A stretch of DNA of 64,000 nt, taken from NCBI GenBank assembly GCA_900088475.1, contig FLMG01003917.1, positions 62,230-126,229 of the forward strand, given 5' to 3'. Positions 57,483 to 64,000 of the stretch are shown here, piece by piece. The translations under genes and the position numbers were made by a program. The stretch is from Hyphochytrium catenoides. Taxonomy: Eukaryota; Sar; Hyphochytriomycetes; Hyphochytriales; Hyphochytriaceae. Each line of letters opens with the position of its first letter. Positions within the stretch are counted from its first letter, which is position 1. Below the pieces are notes generated by a model. That model saw only the letters and a list, made by a program, of their open reading frames with translations, was not told the DNA's origin and made no database searches.

Positions 57483-59720
57483 TGGCCGTCGTCAGCATTG
57501 TTGTTCACTTCTTCTTTTGCCCGCGAAGAATGATAATATTTATGCCAAGAAGACAACAACACCAAGCACAAGCTAAGGCTTACTCTGCTGCTGCCAGCGA
57601 GCTACGAGCCTGCTAATTATTATTGTTTTGATGATATTATAGCGTCGCATTGTCGTGGGCTGTCGTCAGGGGTGTTCTCATGATGCACGGCCATCATGGT
57701 TAGATAGAGGCAGGCAAGGGATGATGATTGAACACTCACAATAATATAATAAGAAAGGCTAGCTCTAGGCAGTCATCAGCAACATATAGCATCCTCCTGA
57801 CTCCCTCCTTCCTCTCCTTCGTAACAAATAAATGACGAACAACTACGACGGTTATGATGGTCTGCAGGGTAGTATACGACGTAGAGGAGGAGTAGGGATC
57901 GGCAGCAGCTGAGGATGAGGATTCTTTTTTGCCATCAGTCCCTAAGTGGTACACTGCACCTTGAAGAACTCTTCACGTTAGAAGCACCAACAACTATTAG
58001 TTACTCCTCCGTCCTCACCCTACTCCTGTGACTGATGATGATGTCACAGAGTTGTTAATTGCCTCTTCTTATGCCTTTATTATAATACAAGCAGAAGAGA
58101 GGACCGACATTATTTTGCGCCTCGTGAGCGTAGTCTATGCTACTCCCTCTTTGTTACCATTGGTGACGACGACCGACGACTCCTCCTCGTTATTAGCCAT
58201 CAATAGCTCCTACTACTAATAGCCTGACGTCCATTCTCTGGGTGATGGAGAGGGTTTAACTCCAGGTCTAAATGGTGATGATGATGCATTATGGTGATGA
58301 CACTGCAGATGACCGACGGCACTACTACTCCTATCGCGGAAAAGGCTAACAATTCTCCTCCGCCCTAGTGACTACTCTGTCTTCACTTACTTGATAGCCA
58401 GGAAGAAGTATCGTCACCAAATAGATGGACAGAAGCAACCAGCAACAACAGCACGAGCTTTCTCAGTCCAGCCTCTTTTCAGTCTTACTATTCGCTCTCA
58501 TTCTATATAAGGATATCGCTGGCTTACAAGCATGGACAAGTACCAGTTGAAGGGAAGCAGCAATAATATTCCTTCCCCTCTCGCTCCCTCCAGTGTGCTG
58601 ACCCATTACTTTTCTACCCCAGCAAGGTTTCTTCTTCACTCTTCTTCTACTCTTGCCATCACGACCTGCTCTTCCGGCTCTGTAGAATGTTATGCTGCCA
58701 ATGAGCTGCTGGAGGTGGTCGTCTACGCCCATCATCGTCTTTTCTTATCACTCTTTTGGGAATGGAAGCAGGAGTATAGAGTTCCTGTGCGGAAGGCCTT
58801 CTTCGGAGGGCCATGCAAGAAGAGACAAGCTTAAGAGGAGTCATTGGACCCCGCTCCCTGTCGTTAGACTTGGTCCTCCAAATCCGGACTTTTACGATGC
58901 TTCTTCATGATGATACGCATAGTAGAGTCGTTCCCCGACCAGCCCGGCCCTTGCGTCGTTGTTGGTACTACCGCACCAAGAAACTAATAAGAACAGTTAT
59001 CCTTGTCGTCACAACCTCCTCGATCTTCCTTTCCATTTGGTTGTTGACGTCGTCCTGGCCCATCTTCGTTTTCTTCGCCTTCCCTCAGCCACCGTCACAA
59101 ATGTTACAGATCATCAAGCATAAAGAGTGCACATTAACCTCTTCTTCTTGTGTGGATGTCTCCTCCCATGATGGTCTGCTAACAGCATGCTATTGGAGGA
59201 AGAAGCGTGGGTCTGATGATCAACCATGTAACGCCTGACTGATGAGAATGAACGTAAGATATGCCTTGATGAGCACCAGCTTCAAACCATCTACTCCGGA
59301 ATATAAGAAGGCCCTCCTAGAAGAACCTCAACGGTAGAACATGCGCACTCTGACAGCCTTCCCATCGCTCCTCAATGTTAACACCATTTGCGTCTAGTTC
59401 CTCGAGGTTAAAAGCCTCCATGAGATGAATCCTCTTCCTCTTCTTCCCAGCCTATTCTTCTTCTTCTAGCGCCATCATGGACTCTTCTGTCACCCAACAG
59501 CAGCTGCTCCTAGCCATTCCTCGCCCTTTAGTAATTCTTTCTTTCACACGCACTTCTGATCTTCATTAGGCCTTGCTTCGACGACAGCGAAGTAAAAAGA
59601 GCTTGGGAAGAGAGAAAGAGTCGTCGGATCAAGCATGCATCATTCTAGGAACAAAAAAGAGGATGAAGGAAGAGGAGAGGGTATGGTTAGGCAGTTGAGG
59701 AGATCCGATCCGTCAGTCGA

Positions 59721-59731
59721 GAGAGAGAGAG

Positions 59732-59782
<51 letters not shown>
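59721..59782. repeat. (GA)n microsatellite
   Basis: Near-perfect GA repeat on the plus strand with two GGA interruptions at the start, within the gene-poor interval. Confidence 0.95.
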
Positions 59783-59786
<4 letters not shown>

Positions 59787-61609
59787 AAAGATCAAGGGTA
59801 ACGACACCTAGCACAGAAGGTTTGTAAGGTAAGGAAGAGAAAAGATCTTCACCAAAGTAAGGAAGAGACAGCGCCAACCAAGAACGGGCAACTCAGCTGC
59901 CTAATAATAAGGGATTCTCTACTAACAATACATCCCCTACTTCTCCAAATAGGATCTATGGGCAAACGCATTGATTCCTCTCCTCTGTCTCGACCCTGTC
60001 CGCCCATTCCTCTCCCTCTTCTTTACTTTAATCCTTTGAATATCTCACCAAAGTATCCTGCCGCACAAATCTTAAGGAAGAGTTCGCTCTGTCTCAACAT
60101 CCAGGTCCACCTTGAAGCTGGAGAATGTGGGGTCCCATCCTTTGTACCAGTGGCCCAGTCCCGCCAACTGGCCTGCTTTCCCCTAACATGTGCTCCTACA
60201 AACGCCAGACCAACGAAGAACAGCCAATCATAGGGAAGAGCTTTATGTGCCTTTTATGATCAGCGTACATCTTCTATTCGGCGTCAATAAACTCCTCATT
60301 AATGACAATAGGATCCGGAATAACGGTTTGAGGATTCGAGATCCAGCCTATAAAGGGAGCAGCTTTACACATTGTTATTTTTAGGTTCGAATAAAGAGTA
60401 TAAAAAACCAGTGACAAGACTTTTGTAACAGGGCATCCATGTCAGGGCCACCAGAAAGAAACGCACCCGTTTCTTCAATCAAAGATCAACATAGAATCAA
60501 CAAATGGGAAATAAACCTCCTATTTCCTTTAATGCCAGAACAATAAAATAGGGCGTTAGCCAATCAATAACTAAATTTAATGCTTACTTTAATAGACTTA
60601 GTGCGAGCTGTGTTTTCTGCCCTGGCTGTGGTGTGAGGTGTGGGGCCGGTGTCGTTTCCCTCTCCTGTCTCTGTACGTGCGTCAGCAGCCGCTAGCCTAA
60701 CCTTCTTCCGCCGTCTGTCACTCCTGCTGCTGCTCTCTTCCCTCATCATCAGCGGCACACCAGCCAGCAACCAGCAGCCCACCAGCGAGCAGAGGTTAGA
60801 GGCACCACCACAATCACCACAGCGGGGCGAGCTTCTTAGACGCTGCTGTGGTAGGGGCGAGGCTGCAGGGAGAGCAGCTCTTCTCAGCTCATCGTTTGAG
60901 GGATTAACACGGCTGCCCACAGCAAGCAAGCAGACAACTAGTTTTGTTGCTCGCTTTCATCCTGCTAACTGGACGAAGGAGGACGAGTAGATTTTACTCC
61001 TCTTTCTTCCTGCCGCGCCTTCTTAGCAGAGCTCTCAAGTTTCGGTGAAGCTTGCATTTTTGCCGGTATGTGCTGGTGCTCCTCCAGTAGTACCGGCCCA
61101 ACTGTCATACTAGGGAGAGGAGAGTACCAGGGCACACTCAGCAGCAATGCTAGGACTTAGCCTTGCCTGACGATAACAGTTTTATTGGCCATCCGTCAGT
61201 CCTCCTCCTCATACGTCACCATCCTGCCAACAGGAACAGTAGATACCATACAAAGACTGTCTACCACTTTAATCCCTATCGTGGCAGCAAGAGCCTTCTT
61301 TTTTGGGAATATACAAGCCCAGTCTCTTTCAGCGGCGAGCCTGCACTAAATCTGCTTTTTGCCAGCGGTCCACGCTGCTGACGGGCTCCTCTGGTCTGTC
61401 CTCTTTGGCAACACCTCTTAATAGCGTTCTTATACGGTGATCTGTGTCTGCGTGAAGAGGAAACTATAGGAAAGGGCGAGAAATGGGTCGCTGGTTGCTG
61501 CTAGCAGATTTTGTCAGTTCCTTATTGCTGCGCTGCAGATTTGAAAGCTAGCGGGCAGAGGACTAAGGAAGGAAGAGTCTCATTCTCAGACTCTATCACC
61601 TTCGATAGT

Positions 61610-64000
61610 ATGGTAGGTGACAATAGCACGTCAAGACGGGCTAACTCATTGTCATCACTCTCTACTACTACCTATCCCACCTCCTCCACCTCGACGTCCA
61701 GCACTATCCAAGATGCTGAAAGCACCAGCTCTTGCGCCAATGGCTTGGCTTCGTCTGAGGGTGGCGGAGAGAGGAATGAACTTGTAGGAGGGGAGACTAG
61801 AAGCGGCAGAAGGGGAAGAGATAGGACTAACTTGAGGCGAAAAGACAGCGCGGAATCGGTTGAGATGTCTATCGCTTCGCTAGGCTCCAAGGCAGAAGCC
61901 GGTTGTTTGCTAGCGCCGGACGTCAAGAACGCTATAGAGAGGAATCTTACGGAGACAGCGGAGATTAGTACGCGTCTTTGTGGTGGCGAGTCTGCCGCTG
62001 CAGTGGCCCTCCTTTTCTGGCAGCAACCTACTCAGTCAACAAGCTCCCCGGACCTGTACCTTTCAGGTCATTGGGGAGAGCTGACCGGGGCGCAGCTAGA
62101 CAGCCTCATTGAGGTTTTAGAGGATAGCCAAGCCGAGACGGTTGGGGAGCAAATGGCGAAGAAGGTTCTAGACCGCAGTGAGGAAGAGAGAAGAGGACAG
62201 AACAAGAGTGCTAAGCAGATATCCGGCGGGTCTACTTTCCCAGATTTGTGTTGCCCGGCAGCAAGAATAGCGGCTAGGGCGGTCATGCCCTCTTCAGGAA
62301 TTGGCCGTGACGCTGAAAAGGAAGACAAGGCGAGCTTAGTGATGACAGCACTTCTGATTATGATAGAGGCGCCTCAAAGGGAACAGAAAGACCACGGGGT
62401 GACTTTTGTACCTGCGACTGGGGCAGGAGATGAAAGAAGTGAGCGACGTGGTACAAAGGGAGAAAGGAAGGGAACTCAGCACCATGAAAGGCCACTGGAA
62501 CTGCTGCTCAAGCAGTCTCTTCAACATGCGCAACTTCGCCTCGAGAAAGACGCGTTGTCTCAAAGGGAGAAACTTCTCTCTCAGCGCTTACAGCACGCTG
62601 CCAAGGCAGTGCCGTTGGGTTTCTGGGAGTGGCACCGAGAACAAGGACAAAAGGAAGGAGATGAGAGGCTGTTAAGGGAAGACCAGCCACTGAAGGAAGA
62701 AGGATCAAAGGCACTAGGCGGTGGTAAATTTGTCTTTGATGACACCTGGTACTCTCTATACTCCCGGCTTTCGGAGCATAAGGAGAAGGAAGATCAACAA
62801 CCTTCATGGTCCTCTGTTCTCCTCCCTCAGGATTTCGATAAACAGTCAGAGAAGCTCCAGACCATCATTTCGTCTGCATCGATTCCTTCCTCGTCGTGTG
62901 ACGTTACTGCTGAGCAGAATAGCTTCTTCCGTATCGTGACCCGCCTGAAGGATGAAGAAGTGGGCGTGGATAAGAAAGAGAGAGAGACACAAACAAAGTT
63001 GGAGGAGAAGAAGGGCTCCAGACTCATCCAGTCCGCGCTGCGAGTTATCCGCGATGATCAAGGAAACGTTCAGAGTCTCTTGGGTGTGGATTGGCTGGAC
63101 ATGTCTCCTTCTCCTTGGGTCTCGCCTCCTATCTCAGAGGAAGAAAGTTTGACAGCAGAAATGTGTTTCCGGTCTATCGTGGATCATCTTCCTCTAGCGC
63201 TCTGCGTAAAGGACATACAGGATGGGATGAGGTTCAAGCTCATCAACAGAAGGACCGAGGAGCTCTACGGCATCCCCGCTTCATCTATCTTAGGTAGAAA
63301 ACCGGAGGAGATGCCTAAGCATCTTGCTCTGTATTTCGAAGAGAAAGACCAGAACTTCTTCTCTTCGTCAACGAACTCGTGCTGTCAGCCCTACGTGGGA
63401 GAGGAAAGGATGGTGATGCCAGATGGGACTACCAAGCATGTTCGCTGCAGTCGCGTCTTGGTCAACGACCGCTACATCTTAGGGGTCAGCGAGGACATCA
63501 CATCGCTAAGAGAGAGCCAAAAGCAGCTTGAGCTCATCCTCGGAGCAATAGAAATGGGCATTTGGGAGTGGGACTTAAAAAAGAACCAGGTCATCTGGGA
63601 TGAGAAGATGCACTCCCTTTTTGGCTTAAAACTTCCCCCCTCAGCTGCCGGCGGCCCCTTCCTTCAGAGTTATGAGACATGGATGAAGGCGGTGCATCCC
63701 GATGATAGAGAGCGGTGCCAAAGAGAGATTGAGCTTGCAGTGGCCGGAGAGGCAGATTTTCGGACGAAGTTTCGTATTATAATGCCCTCGACGGGTCAGG
63801 TGAGGTATATCGCGGCTAAGGCCATCGTTACCTTCGAAGACGGCGAGGCAGTTAGCATGTATGGGACAAACTGGGACATCACGGGAGAAGAAGAGTTCAG
63901 AGAAGAGACGATGAGAAGATATAGAGAACTGGAGGTGGGAACACCGTCTATGCTTTACGTTCCTGTCCAAGCTGTCCGTATCGAGCCCTGTCTCGTCACT
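61610..64000 (+). CDS. Multi-PAS sensor protein, probably a sensor histidine kinase (truncated by window end)
   Basis: From ATG at 61610 the frame stays open for 797 codons to the end of the window, with no intron needed. The frame is also open upstream to a possible acceptor near 61540, so an earlier exon is possible. Residues 1-320 are Ser/Thr/Glu-rich and disordered, followed by a short coiled coil (LELLLKQSLQHAQLRLE). Three PAS-type segments follow: a degenerate one at about 325-490 (VPLGFWEWHREQ); one at about 517-640 (FRSIVDHLPLALCVKDI, FKLINRRTEELYGIP, ILGRKPEEMPK) ending in a PAC-like YILGVSEDITSLRES; and a PAS_3/PAC at about 640-760 (GAIEMG, IWEWDLKKNQVIWDEKM, YGTNWDITG). Serial PAS folds like these usually feed a histidine kinase, but that part lies outside the window, so kinase activity is inference. 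Ligands cannot be deduced. Confidence 0.85.
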   Translation, partial: MVGDNSTSRRANSLSSLSTTTYPTSSTSTSSTIQDAESTSSCANGLASSEGGGERNELVGGETRSGRRGRDRTNLRRKDSAESVEMSIASLGSKAEAGCLLAPDVKNAIERNLTETAEISTRLCGGESAAAVALLFWQQPTQSTSSPDLYLSGHWGELTGAQLDSLIEVLEDSQAETVGEQMAKKVLDRSEEERRGQNKSAKQISGGSTFPDLCCPAARIAARAVMPSSGIGRDAEKEDKASLVMTALLIMIEAPQREQKDHGVTFVPATGAGDERSERRGTKGERKGTQHHERPLELLLKQSLQHAQLRLEKDALSQREKLLSQRLQHAAKAVPLGFWEWHREQGQKEGDERLLREDQPLKEEGSKALGGGKFVFDDTWYSLYSRLSEHKEKEDQQPSWSSVLLPQDFDKQSEKLQTIISSASIPSSSCDVTAEQNSFFRIVTRLKDEEVGVDKKERETQTKLEEKKGSRLIQSALRVIRDDQGNVQSLLGVDWLDMSPSPWVSPPISEEESLTAEMCFRSIVDHLPLALCVKDIQDGMRFKLINRRTEELYGIPASSILGRKPEEMPKHLALYFEEKDQNFFSSSTNSCCQPYVGEERMVMPDGTTKHVRCSRVLVNDRYILGVSEDITSLRESQKQLELILGAIEMGIWEWDLKKNQVIWDEKMHSLFGLKLPPSAAGGPFLQSYETWMKAVHPDDRERCQREIELAVAGEADFRTKFRIIMPSTGQVRYIAAKAIVTFEDGEAVSMYGTNWDITGEEEFREETMRRYRELEVGTPSMLYVPVQAVRIEPCLVT

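Larger units (their letters stand above)
57121..61609. other. 4.5-kb gene-poor interval with repeats
   Basis: Open frames here (for example 58532-58834, 58813-59238 and 60640-60990) have no family motifs, and several lack an ATG. The sequence is rich in GATGAT/ATCATC and CTG/CAG trinucleotides. It contains a four-unit tandem repeat at 57353-57482 and a GA microsatellite at about 59721-59782 (separate entries). The 3' part should carry the promoter of the PAS gene. A possible 5' exon of that gene could end near an acceptor at about 61540. Confidence 0.4.

Noticed and set aside
60640-60990. 116-codon plus-strand frame with a hydrophobic stretch (LSLLLLLSSLIISG) resembling a signal peptide
   Set aside because: It begins with GTG, the supposed signal is internal, and composition follows CTG/CAG-rich repeats.

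Overview
This window is nuclear DNA of an intron-rich unicellular eukaryote (protist). Genes lie on both strands and most are cut into many short exons of about 60-400 nt. The introns are short GT-AG introns with pyrimidine-rich acceptors. Gene content is typically eukaryotic: the minor-spliceosome protein U11/U12-35K, a DXO/RAI1 decapping nuclease, a TBC1D20-type RabGAP, mitochondrial HSCB, a GCNA SprT-type protease, a DDT/WHIM chromatin protein and a nephrocystin-3-like NACHT protein. It also holds families better known from bacteria: an MHYT membrane sensor, YbeY, and the start of a multi-PAS sensor protein. I cannot name the species. Two short runs of N (17135-17177 and 37121-37169) show this is a draft scaffold.

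Layout. 0.13-7.6 kb (-): NACHT/STAND protein with a coiled-coil C-terminus. 8.0-8.9 kb: no gene seen, but a 98-bp tandem duplication. 9.1-11.0 kb (-): MHYT protein. 11.0-14.4 kb: no gene I can support. 14.4-15.4 kb (-): U11/U12-35K. 16.1-21.0 kb (+): leucine-rich-repeat protein. 21.3-27.8 kb (-): very long EF-hand-like repeat protein. 28.5-30.6 kb (+): DXO/RAI1. 32.5-36.2 kb (+): an intronless 1224-codon reading frame holding three complete FSP1/AIFM2-like FAD-NAD(P) oxidoreductases in a row. 36.9-38.7 kb (-): TBC1D20-like. 39.7-41.2 kb (+): HSCB. 41.4-46.0 kb (-): DDT/WHIM protein. 47.2-50.0 kb (+): GCNA. 50.6-55.5 kb (+): ankyrin/coiled-coil protein. 56.1-57.1 kb (-): YbeY. 57.1-61.6 kb: long gene-poor stretch with tandem and simple repeats. 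61.6-64.0 kb (+): PAS-domain sensor protein running off the end.

The genes do not form operons or one pathway. Neighbours are mostly divergent or convergent pairs. Themes that recur are RNA processing (U11/U12-35K, DXO, YbeY), organelle and redox function (HSCB, FSP1-like array, probably YbeY), and signalling or calcium sensing (MHYT, PAS protein, EF-hand repeats). The most unusual object is the triple FSP1-like array, which has a putative N-myristoylation signal and no introns in an otherwise intron-dense locus.

Exon boundaries were read by eye from reading-frame continuity, GT/AG sites and family motifs. Those given to the base should mostly hold; those marked approximate may not.
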